From assembly GCF_900091605.1 (NCBI RefSeq), contig NZ_FMCQ01000004.1, positions 310,001-374,000 of the forward strand: DNA of 64,000 nt. Direction: 5' to 3'. Positions within the stretch are counted from its first letter, which is position 1, and every line of letters starts with the position of its first letter. Below are positions 52,501 through 58,777 of this stretch, piece by piece. This DNA is from Micromonospora tulbaghiae (GTDB lineage Bacteria > Actinomycetota > Actinomycetes > Mycobacteriales > Micromonosporaceae). The notes under the pieces were generated by a model. The model made no database searches, was not told the DNA's origin, and saw only the letters and a list, made by a program, of their open reading frames with translations. The position numbers were made by a program, and so were the translations under genes.

Positions 52501-55140
52501 GGCCACTCGGCGGAGAAGGCACCTCCGCCCTCCCCCGGCGCCGAGGCATGGTTCCGGCCGGCCCAACCCTCCCAGCCGACGGGAACCCCGGAACCGTCGG
52601 AGATCTTGGACGATTCCGGCCCCTCCGGGGGCCGTTTCGTACCAAGATCTCTCCCCGGCCACGACTCGATCGAGCGGTCGGATGGGGACCGCGGCGTGCC
52701 GCCGTCCGTCGGGACCTCGGCGGCTCCCCTCGGCGCGCCGCTGCCAACCATGCGCACCGTCGACGACGACGCCGCAGCCGTGGCGGAGGCTCCGCAAGCC
52801 GTGGCAGAGGCGCCCGGCGTGACGGAGGCGCCGGGACTCGACGGCGCCATCACAAGCGGCACGTCGACCCTGCCGAACGCCGGCATCACAAGCGGAACGC
52901 CGACCGTGCCGAACACCGGCACCGTCCCCGCCACGGATCCGGACACACCCGCACCCGCACCCGCCAGCTCCGGCGGACCCGCAAGCACCCTCGACACACC
53001 GCCGACACCGACACCGACACCGGCACCGGCAGCCGCGCCAGTCGTCCCCGCGTCCGCCGACGGCGCATCGGCCGGTGCTGCGACGACCACCGGCTCGCCG
53101 TCCGCATCCGTCGGCACGCCGATCATCCCGGCGGCCGAGCGGACGACGGCAGAGGTCGACACCCCCGCAACCGAACCCGACAGGTCGGCCGCTGATCCCG
53201 TACCGCAGGTCGCGGTGGCGGCGGCACCCGGCCTGCCCGGCCCCGGTCCGGAGCGCACTCCGCACGATGTCGTCTCCTTCGGCACCGCCGATGTCCGGCA
53301 GGACAGCGCGGCACCGCAGACCACCGCCGCCGAGCCGGCACTGGAGAGCCTCACCGAGGACACGGCCGAGGAACCGACTGCGATCGACGGCACCGCCGAT
53401 GCCGACCGCACCGGGTCCACACCGCCCGCTCCCCAGCAGGCCGGCACAACGGCCGGCGCCGACGACGCCACGGCCGCGCAGGCTGCGCCCACCGCTGACG
53501 GGATCGCCAGCACACCCGCGGAGCATGTCAGCACCGCAACCGACACCGAGGGCGGCGGCACCACTCCCGGCGAACAGCCGCTCGTCGGCACTCCTCCGAC
53601 CGGCACCGACCACAGCGACACCGTCGACGACGGACCAGGGAGCGCCCACCACCAAGACCAAGACCACGACCACGCCACGCCCGCGCGACAGGGACAGCCG
53701 CAGGCGCCGGCCCACACCGACAACGGCGAACCAACCCCGACCGGCACCGACGACGCGCAGGATCCGCGTACCCCCGAAGCCGGAACCGACGACGACGCGG
53801 AACCGGCGGCGGACGCCGAGCCGCCGCCTCCGGTCGACCCGGAGCAGGCCCTCGCCGCGGTCGGCTGGGAACTCGATCCGCGTACGCTGCGCGAGCAGGC
53901 CCCGGACCCGGCGCAGTTGCGGGTCATCCGGGACGGGCTGACCGGCAAGCTGGACACCACGCTCGACAACCGCAGCCGGGCCCGGCTGCTCAGCCTGCGC
54001 GCCGTGGCGTCCCGGATCCTCGGCGACCTCGATGACGCGCTCGGGGACGCGCGGCTGGCCGTCACGTACGCGGAGGCCACCGGCGAGTTCCGGCGGACCG
54101 CGCTGGCCCGCGCACGTCTCGCCGAGGCGCTGCGGTGGCGGGGTGACCACGCGGAGGCCGACCGGATCTTCGCCGAGGCGAACTCGCCGGAGCTGCCGGA
54201 CCGGCTGCGCGCGCTGCTGCACGAGCACGCCGGGCGGTGCTGCTACGACCAGGGGCGGCTGACCGAGGCGTGCCTGCACTTCGAGCGGGCGCTGGACCTG
54301 CGTCACGGCGAGGACGCGCAGCTGAACGCCCGGGTCGAGGTCGCGCTGGACGCGGTCGCGGAGCGGGCCGCCGCCGACGGTTTCGGTCCCCCGCCGCGCC
54401 GGCCCGAGGAGGTGCTCGGCACCCCGCGTCCGCCGGTGGCGACGTTCGACGAGGAGCAGCGGCTCTGGGGGTACGCGGACGCCGACGGCGAGATGGTCAT
54501 CGCGCACCGGTACGCCGAGGCGCAGCCGTTCCACGAGGGACTGGCCTGGGTACGGCGGCCGGAGGCGTCCCGGTGGGCGCTCATCGACACGTCCGGCGCG
54601 GCGCTGATCGAGGCGAACAACGGCTACCGGTCGGTGGTGCCCTTCTCGGAAGGGCTTTCCTGGGTGTCGATGGACGGCAAGGGCCGGTGGATGGCGGTCG
54701 ACCGGATGAACATCGTGAAGATCCCGCCCGGGTACGAGGAGGCCCGGCCGTTCCGCAACGGCCTGGCGGCGGTACGGCAGAACGGCGGCTGGGGCGCGGT
54801 GGACCTCACCGGCGAGGTGGTGGTGCCGACCCGCTACCACCGTCTCGGCACGGTGCTCGCGGACGGGCGGGAGGTCGACGGTTTCACCGCCGACGGACTG
54901 GCAGTGGTCGAGCTGGCCGGCCGCCGGGGCGTGGTGGACCGGACCGGCCGGGTGATGGTGACGCCGGCGTACCCGACGGTGGTGGTGCATCCGGTGGCGT
55001 TCCTGGTCGCCACCGAGTCGGGCCGGTGGGGCGCGCTGGACCGGCGCGGCGAGCCGCTCATCGACCCGGTGCACCCGGGCCGCGCGGCGGTGGTCGCGGA
55101 GATCGACCGGTTGCTCGCCGACGCCAGCCCGGTGCTCTGA
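49528..55140 (+). CDS. Giant Pro-rich disordered protein with C-terminal TPR and WG repeats
   Basis: This 1,870-residue protein has three parts. Residues 1 to about 1,435 are Pro/Ala/Arg/Asp-rich and disordered, opening with WGSWREPAEPAWAAEP and an irregular SPAGP-centred repeat (about residues 60-190), and including a 15-residue tandem repeat at about 898-987 and a palindromic-element insertion encoding EILDDSGPSGGRF at about 1025. Residues about 1,440-1,610 are helical and TPR-like (LAEALRWRGDHAEADRIFAE, ACLHFERALDLRHG). Residues about 1,640-1,850 are WG-type beta repeats (RLWGYADADGEMV, RWALIDTSG, GWGAVDLTGEVV, RGVVDRTGRV, RWGALDRRGEPL). There is no signal peptide or membrane helix. ATG at 49528 follows GGGAGGGG by 6 bases. 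It is divergent from an ABC exporter operon. The function is unknown; WG repeats usually mediate binding. Confidence 0.88.
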   Translation: MSGWGSWREPAEPAWAAEPTHEWQPQFPGQRYPGDIGIENLTPRPRAVVGRAEVRPVSPAPDVDTYPVSPAGPHGAYPVSAGPRDAHPTSPAGPRWADPVSPAGPHDAYRPGPDGYPVSPAGARDGYPISPAGAYPTSPAAPREAYPISPAVPPGVHPTSPAGPRGAHPTSPAGPRGGHSGGSAGTRGTYLDGPAGSRGTYPMGAAGPGGQRLAGPDERRGHPDGPGADGRRPHRTGPPPERLDQRWVHPDGAPRRGAQPGWMPEPNESPHPAPRRPDRPADGRRAPADGRPAASGDRWGTPPDTRHDHSPGGRREPLPDGRRGPFPEPSTNDPGRGRRGPGVDRRDDAVPPSERSAAGWSDPGRREPGWSEPSRREPGRGGPGHDGRREPGRDGWREPGRDGWREPGPPPPADRREPAGGRWDDRTPGREAAAYPDTQRRAPENGRPAQQGEPDRYSAQPHRPADPQAAAPARPGADQRWERPPADRSRPHQGEWPIIEPRPRPEHDVHRPDERDRPPADRPAPSRHPMPPADGPRLDARRPAQDGSVRPDSRDARPAGAGGQPDGAGPRTQPHATRPPTAPPRPDTAPSRPEAGRPQPEQDRRRPDEAGARPESRPRQWPVRPDERRPASPDRNTAPAESADRPRADDRPRPAPVAPDPLSAQRAPVRPGDGAPSTGNAPLRPVPPVDAGERHRMPAPDPYGAPPGHTSRVPAGPTVGTPSDSTSGVPASASPAAGAPVSGTPDSSRPVSGAPAPGMPLAGAPVSGSATPVVGAPSNGAQAPIGTARAERSEEPTRPAPPRGRTEERQGPPPAGPVQPAPAASARPAPPAYPGPAPARSTTPPPIEPAERPAGPEAQAVRRSAVEPQAGTPGRPGADADRGSVPATGTRPTPDTDAGRPGADAAARPTQATDRPEADGNTRPAQSTDRPGADAAARPTHATNRPEADRDTRPAQNTDRPGADRDARPAQNTDRPGADATTDRSDEPSKNGHSAEKAPPPSPGAEAWFRPAQPSQPTGTPEPSEILDDSGPSGGRFVPRSLPGHDSIERSDGDRGVPPSVGTSAAPLGAPLPTMRTVDDDAAAVAEAPQAVAEAPGVTEAPGLDGAITSGTSTLPNAGITSGTPTVPNTGTVPATDPDTPAPAPASSGGPASTLDTPPTPTPTPAPAAAPVVPASADGASAGAATTTGSPSASVGTPIIPAAERTTAEVDTPATEPDRSAADPVPQVAVAAAPGLPGPGPERTPHDVVSFGTADVRQDSAAPQTTAAEPALESLTEDTAEEPTAIDGTADADRTGSTPPAPQQAGTTAGADDATAAQAAPTADGIASTPAEHVSTATDTEGGGTTPGEQPLVGTPPTGTDHSDTVDDGPGSAHHQDQDHDHATPARQGQPQAPAHTDNGEPTPTGTDDAQDPRTPEAGTDDDAEPAADAEPPPPVDPEQALAAVGWELDPRTLREQAPDPAQLRVIRDGLTGKLDTTLDNRSRARLLSLRAVASRILGDLDDALGDARLAVTYAEATGEFRRTALARARLAEALRWRGDHAEADRIFAEANSPELPDRLRALLHEHAGRCCYDQGRLTEACLHFERALDLRHGEDAQLNARVEVALDAVAERAAADGFGPPPRRPEEVLGTPRPPVATFDEEQRLWGYADADGEMVIAHRYAEAQPFHEGLAWVRRPEASRWALIDTSGAALIEANNGYRSVVPFSEGLSWVSMDGKGRWMAVDRMNIVKIPPGYEEARPFRNGLAAVRQNGGWGAVDLTGEVVVPTRYHRLGTVLADGREVDGFTADGLAVVELAGRRGVVDRTGRVMVTPAYPTVVVHPVAFLVATESGRWGALDRRGEPLIDPVHPGRAAVVAEIDRLLADASPVL
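52219..52488 (+). repeat. Six 45-bp tandem repeats within the giant gene
   Basis: The pattern TDRPxADxxxRPxxx repeats every 15 codons from 52219 (units at 52219, 52264, 52309, 52354, 52399 and 52444; the first opens AGRP and the last is divergent). Copies alternate PGAD and PEAD types, suggesting that a 90-bp pair was duplicated. Confidence 0.85.
52600..52651. repeat. 52-bp palindromic element B, copy inside the giant CDS
   Basis: GAGATCTTGG (52600-52609) and CCAAGATCTC (52642-52651) bound an imperfect palindrome with a GGCCCC/GGGGGCC core, the same length as the copy at 34804-34855. In frame it reads EILDDSGPSGGRFVPRS and uses AGA, TCT, GTA and TTG codons that are rare in the surrounding gene. 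Confidence 0.88.
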
Positions 55141-55207
55141 CCCGCGCCCGCCACGCCACCCGGACCGGCACGCCACCGGACCGGCGGGCGACCTCGCGCC
55201 GGCCCGC

Positions 55208-55687
55208 TCACGCCGCCGGCGGAGGGCCGAGCAGTTCGATGCCGTTGCGGGCGGCGGCGTGCCCGAGCGCGGCCGGGTCGATCGGCGCCGGGTCGGGCAG
55301 CCGGCGGTGCGGCGCCGGTACGCCGGCTTCGGCGGCGAACCGCTCGAACCCGGCCGGCGTGGTGATCTGGAGCGCGCGCAACGGCTCGTCCGGACCGACC
55401 ACGAAGGTGTGCGCCAGGCCCACCGGCAGCAGGACGAAGTCACCGGGACCCGCGGTGAGCGTGTCGCCGTCGCAGTGGAACCGAGCGGTGCCGGAGAGCA
55501 GGTAGAACATCTCGTCCTCGACCTGGTGGCGGTGCAGTGGCGGGGCGAAGCCGGGCGGGTTCACGAACTCGGCGACGGTGAGGCGGTCCCGGGTGTGCCG
55601 GCCCCCGGCTTTCAGCGTGCACAGGTTGCCGAGGAACCAGTACGCCTCGCCGTCGTCGGGGCCGAGCAGGTAGGGGCGGACGGACAT
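55208..55687 (-). CDS. Cupin-domain protein
   Basis: This 159-residue protein has a single cupin barrel. Motif 1 (PPLHRHQVEDEMFYLLSG) provides two His and a Glu for metal binding; motif 2 is PGDFVLLPVGLAHTFVVG. It may be a dioxygenase, isomerase or simple binding protein. ATG at 55687 follows GGAGG by 5 bases; ATG at 55699 is less likely. It is divergent from a TetR regulator with an AT-rich 79-bp interval, so it is probably the regulator's target. Confidence 0.87.
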   Translation of the reverse strand: MSVRPYLLGPDDGEAYWFLGNLCTLKAGGRHTRDRLTVAEFVNPPGFAPPLHRHQVEDEMFYLLSGTARFHCDGDTLTAGPGDFVLLPVGLAHTFVVGPDEPLRALQITTPAGFERFAAEAGVPAPHRRLPDPAPIDPAALGHAAARNGIELLGPPPAA

Positions 55688-55766
55688 GGCGGCCTCCAAT
55701 TTCAGTGAACCTGAGAATATTCGATAGCCATGAGTCTAGTGAATAGATTGTTAGTATCGCGAGGTC
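55688..55766. promoter_or_regulatory. Divergent promoter region of cupin and TetR genes
   Basis: This 79-bp interval is the most AT-rich stretch of the area and includes the palindrome GAATATTC (55715-55722) and the related words GTGAATAGATTG near 55739-55750. It is the likely TetR operator, but no symmetric site of normal length (14-20 bp) is clear. Confidence 0.4.
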
Positions 55767-56423
55767 ATGGCTGGAGTCAAGGACGGCAAGCCGACGCGCC
55801 CCTACCGCTCGGCGGTGCGTGAGGAGAGCGCCCGGCGTACCCGGCAGGCGGTGGTGCGGGCTGCGACCGACCTGTTCGTGACGCGCGGCTACGCGGCGAC
55901 GTCGCTGGCCGACGTGGCCGCCGAGGCGGGCGTCGCCCGGCCCACCGTGTTCGCCGCGTTCGGCTCCAAGGGCGCCCTGCTGCGCCAGGTGCTCGACGAG
56001 GCGCTCGCCGGTGACGACGAGCCGGTGCCGGTGGCGCGCCGCCCGTGGTTCCAGCCCGTCTGGGAGGCACCCGACCAGGGCGCGGTGCTCGACGCGTACG
56101 CCGGGGTCTGCACGCTGATCGGCCACCGTGCGGCCGGCGCCTTCGAGACGGTGCGCCGCGCGGCGGACGAGGCGCCCGAGGTGGCCGACCTGTGGGAGAC
56201 GCTGCTGCGCAACCGTCGCGCGGGCGCCGCCATGGTGGTCGACCGGCTGCTCACCCTGGACGGCCCGCTGCGGCCGGGCGCCGGCGTCGAGCGCGCGGTC
56301 GACGCGCTGTGGTTCTACAACGACCCGGCGCACTACGCGGCGCTGGTGCAACGGTGCGGGTGGGCGGAGGAGAGCTTCCGGCAGTGGCTCGCCGCCCGGA
56401 TGCGAGACGCGCTGGCGGGGTGA
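55767..56423 (+). CDS. TetR/AcrR-family regulator
   Basis: The 218-residue protein has an N-terminal TetR helix-turn-helix (ARRTRQAVVRAATDLFVTRG, YAATSLADVAAEAGVARPTVFAAFGSKGALL) and a variable helical ligand domain. It is divergent from the cupin gene and 44 bp upstream of an aldo/keto reductase gene on the same strand, so it may control either or both. ATG at 55767 gives the usual short N-terminal arm. The ligand is unknown. Confidence 0.92.
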   Translation: MAGVKDGKPTRPYRSAVREESARRTRQAVVRAATDLFVTRGYAATSLADVAAEAGVARPTVFAAFGSKGALLRQVLDEALAGDDEPVPVARRPWFQPVWEAPDQGAVLDAYAGVCTLIGHRAAGAFETVRRAADEAPEVADLWETLLRNRRAGAAMVVDRLLTLDGPLRPGAGVERAVDALWFYNDPAHYAALVQRCGWAEESFRQWLAARMRDALAG

Positions 56424-56467
56424 GCGCCGGACGGCGTCCGGGACCGGGCGGGTCTAGGGTCGGGAGC

Positions 56468-57466
56468 ATGGAATTCCGTCACCTGGGCCGTTCCGGCCTG
56501 ATGGTCAGCGAGATCTCGTACGGCAACTGGATCACCCACGGCTCGCAGGTCGAGGAGGACGCGGCCGTCGCATGCGTCCGCGCCGCCCTCGACAGCGGCA
56601 TCACCACCTTCGACACCGCCGACGTGTACGCGGGCACCCGCGCCGAGTCGGTGCTCGGCCGCGCGCTCAAGGGCGAGCGTCGCGAAGGGCTGGAGATCTT
56701 CACCAAGGTCTACTGGCCGACCGGTCCCGGCCGCAACGACCGGGGTCTGTCCCGCAAGCACATCATGGAGTCGATCGACGGCTCGCTGCGCCGCCTGCAG
56801 ACCGACCACGTGGACCTCTACCAGGCCCACCGCTACGACTACAGCACGCCGCTGGAGGAGACGATGGAGGCCTTCGCCGACGTCGTACGCTCCGGCAAGG
56901 CGCACTACATCGGCGTCTCCGAGTGGAAGGCGTCCCAGCTGCGCGAGGCGCACGCGCTCGCCCGCGAGCTGCGCATCCCGCTGATCTCGAACCAGCCGCA
57001 GTACTCGATGCTGTGGCGGGTCATCGAGACCGAGGTGATCCCCACCAGCGAGGAACTGGGCATCGGCCAGATCGTCTGGTCGCCGATGGCCCAGGGCGTG
57101 CTGTCCGGCAAGTACCTTCCGGGCCAGCCGCCGCCGGCCGGCTCCCGCGCCACCGACGAGAAGTCCGGCGCCGGGTTCATCGCCCGGTTCATGACCGACG
57201 ACGTGCTGACCCGGGTCCAGCGACTCAAGCCGCTGGCCGAGCAGGCCGGGCTGACCATGCCGCAGCTCGCCGTCGCCTGGGTGCTCCAGAACCCGAACGT
57301 CTCCTCGGCGATCGTCGGCGCGTCCCGGCCGAAGCAGGTGCACGACAACGTGAAGGCGGCGGGCGTGAAGCTCGACGCCGACCTGCTCAAGGCGATCGAC
57401 GAGATCGTCGAGCCGGTCACCGAGCGGGACGCGGCGAAGACCGAGAGCCCGGCTCAGCGCCCGTGA
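56468..57466 (+). CDS. Aldo/keto reductase (KCNAB-beta-like)
   Basis: This 332-residue NADPH-dependent reductase has the AKR tetrad: Asp and Tyr in FDTADVYAG, Lys in FTKVYWP and His in YQAHRYD. The family N-terminus MEFRHLGRSGLMVSEISYGNW and the C-terminal cofactor-binding IVGASRPKQVHDNVKAAG are present. It resembles the voltage-gated potassium channel beta-subunit group common in actinobacteria, which reduces small aldehydes. ATG at 56468 follows a GGGAG site. A bidirectional hairpin separates it from the convergent site-2 protease gene. Confidence 0.93.
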   Translation: MEFRHLGRSGLMVSEISYGNWITHGSQVEEDAAVACVRAALDSGITTFDTADVYAGTRAESVLGRALKGERREGLEIFTKVYWPTGPGRNDRGLSRKHIMESIDGSLRRLQTDHVDLYQAHRYDYSTPLEETMEAFADVVRSGKAHYIGVSEWKASQLREAHALARELRIPLISNQPQYSMLWRVIETEVIPTSEELGIGQIVWSPMAQGVLSGKYLPGQPPPAGSRATDEKSGAGFIARFMTDDVLTRVQRLKPLAEQAGLTMPQLAVAWVLQNPNVSSAIVGASRPKQVHDNVKAAGVKLDADLLKAIDEIVEPVTERDAAKTESPAQRP

Positions 57467-57477
57467 CGTCGCGTCGT

Positions 57478-57505
57478 TCCCGGGCCGGCTCGCACCGGCC
57501 CGGGA
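57478..57505. terminator. Bidirectional hairpin terminator
   Basis: TCCCGGGCCGG (57478-57488) is complementary to CCGGCCCGGGA (57495-57505) with a 6-base loop, between the convergent aldo/keto reductase and site-2 protease genes. Confidence 0.85.
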
Positions 57506-57517
57506 GCGACCGGGTGG

Positions 57518-58312
57518 CTACTCCCAGAAGCGGATCAGGGCGTAGCCGATCTGGTACAGCTCGCGCGGCAGGCCGAGCGCGTCGCCGACGGCGAAGACCG
57601 CGCCGAAGAACACCCGGTTGATCTGCGGGCTCCACAGCAGCGCGAACAGCAGGATGAAGCCGTACGGGGCGAACAGGTCGTACATCCGCCGGTAGGCGGG
57701 GCTGAGCCAGGGCTGGAGCATGTTGCCGCCGTCCAGGCCCGGCACCGGCAGCAGGTTGAGCACGCTGGCGGTGAGCTGGAGGAACGCGAGCAGTCCGACG
57801 CCGGCCCAGAACTCCAGCGGCCCGCCCAGCTCCGGCCCCCACGCCACGGCTGCCACCAGCGTCAGCGTGAACAGCACGTTCGTGGCCGGCCCGGCCAGGC
57901 TGACGAGCGTGTGCCGCAGCCGGCCGGGGATGGCGTGCCGGTCCACCCAGACCGCGCCGCCGGGCAGGCCGATGCCACCGAGCAGCACCACGACCACCGG
58001 CAGCACGATCGACAGCAGCGGGCTGGTGTACTTCAGCGGGTTGAGCGTGAGGTAACCCCGGTGCGCGATGTCCCGGTCACCGGACCGGTACGCGACCACG
58101 GCGTGCGCGTACTCGTGCAGGCACAGCGAGACCAGCCAGCCGGAGACGACGAAGAGGAACACGTCGAAGCCGACGTTGCCGTACCGGTTCCAGGTCATCA
58201 CCCCGGAAACGACGAAGAGCGCCACCAGGGCCAGGAAGATCGGGCTCGGCCGGAACGCCGCCCGGGGCACGCCGAGGATCAGCGGCTCGCCCGGGCGGTC
58301 GTAGCCGGTCAT
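57518..58312 (-). CDS. Site-2 protease-family membrane metalloprotease
   Basis: The 264-residue protein is a rhomboid-unrelated intramembrane zinc protease of the S2P/M50 type. The zinc motif HExxH is HEYAH in SLCLHEYAHAVVAYR, and the third ligand Asp lies in NLLPVPGLDGGNML. About six helices are predicted. No PDZ domain is present, which is typical of the short actinobacterial class. ATG at 58312 overlaps the stop of a small upstream gene (ATGA). The substrate is unknown; regulated cleavage of membrane proteins is the family role. Confidence 0.9.
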   Translation of the reverse strand: MTGYDRPGEPLILGVPRAAFRPSPIFLALVALFVVSGVMTWNRYGNVGFDVFLFVVSGWLVSLCLHEYAHAVVAYRSGDRDIAHRGYLTLNPLKYTSPLLSIVLPVVVVLLGGIGLPGGAVWVDRHAIPGRLRHTLVSLAGPATNVLFTLTLVAAVAWGPELGGPLEFWAGVGLLAFLQLTASVLNLLPVPGLDGGNMLQPWLSPAYRRMYDLFAPYGFILLFALLWSPQINRVFFGAVFAVGDALGLPRELYQIGYALIRFWE

Positions 58313-58509
58313 TCGGCCGGGGGTTGCAGGCTCATCCGGTAGTCCACCCGGTCGTCCTCGACCAGCACGACGGTGGTGACGCCGGATGCCGCGAGCTCCC
58401 GCCATGCCTGGCCGATCCACGACTCGGCGTCCGCCTGGCTCGGGAACGACTCTTCCGGCCCGTCGGCCGGGTCGCCGTTCGTGCCCTCGTACCGCCAGCT
58501 CCACGCCAT
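58309..58509 (-). CDS. Small conserved hypothetical protein coupled to site-2 protease
   Basis: The 66-residue protein begins MAWSWRYEGTNG, has an acidic middle with a helix SQADAESWIGQAWRELAASG and a strand pair GVTTVVLVEDDRVDYRMSL. It looks like a compact alpha/beta domain. ATG at 58509 follows GAGGGGAG by 7 bases; a longer frame to 58629 is basic low-complexity sequence. Its stop overlaps the protease start by 4 bp. The function is not recognised, but similar small proteins are common in Streptomyces and Micromonospora. Confidence 0.8.
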   Translation of the reverse strand: MAWSWRYEGTNGDPADGPEESFPSQADAESWIGQAWRELAASGVTTVVLVEDDRVDYRMSLQPPAE

Positions 58510-58633
58510 GCCGCGTCTCCCCTCGCCGCCGTCGTCCCGTGGGACGCCAAACCTCCGCAAGCCTAGTCGGCCCCGCCGACGACGGCCCGCCACCACGTGG
58601 ATCATGCCCACCACCACCGCGGCCCGCACCGTC

Positions 58634-58700
58634 GATCTTGCGGTTTCCGCCCCGGCAGAGCGGTCATTCCCGGCATCCCGAGGGCCGCAACTGCAAGATC
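58634..58700. repeat. Degenerate palindromic element D (GATCTTGCAGTT type)
   Basis: GATCTTGCGGTTTCCGCC (58634-58651) matches the complement of GGCCGCAACTGCAAGATC (58683-58700) at 15 of 18 positions, with a 31-base centre. It lies in the divergent interval before cobU. Confidence 0.65.
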
Positions 58701-58705
58701 AGCGC

Positions 58706-58736
58706 GGAGGGAGGGCGGAGGGAGGGCGGGGAGGGG
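58706..58736 (+). other. G-run cluster with 11-bp tandem repeat, possible G-quadruplex
   Basis: GGAGGGAGGGC is repeated at 58706-58716 and 58717-58727 and followed by GGGGAGGGG. Six runs of three or four G lie within 31 bp on the coding strand, 41-72 bases before the cobU start, so the mRNA leader could fold into a G-quadruplex. Confidence 0.55.
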
Positions 58737-58777
58737 CGAGCTGCCCGGAACGGGGGCGGGCGAACTAAGGTACGGGC

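Noticed and set aside
50515..55443. A 1,642-codon open frame on the minus strand opposite the giant gene
   Set aside because: GC-rich Pro/Arg codon usage on the plus strand leaves the opposite frame free of stops. It has no ribosome site, no domain and shows only low-complexity Gly/Arg/Ser sequence.
58510..58777. Cobalamin riboswitch upstream of the cobU-cobT gene
   Set aside because: No B12-box-like sequence or matching fold was seen; the interval holds a palindrome and a G-rich tract instead.
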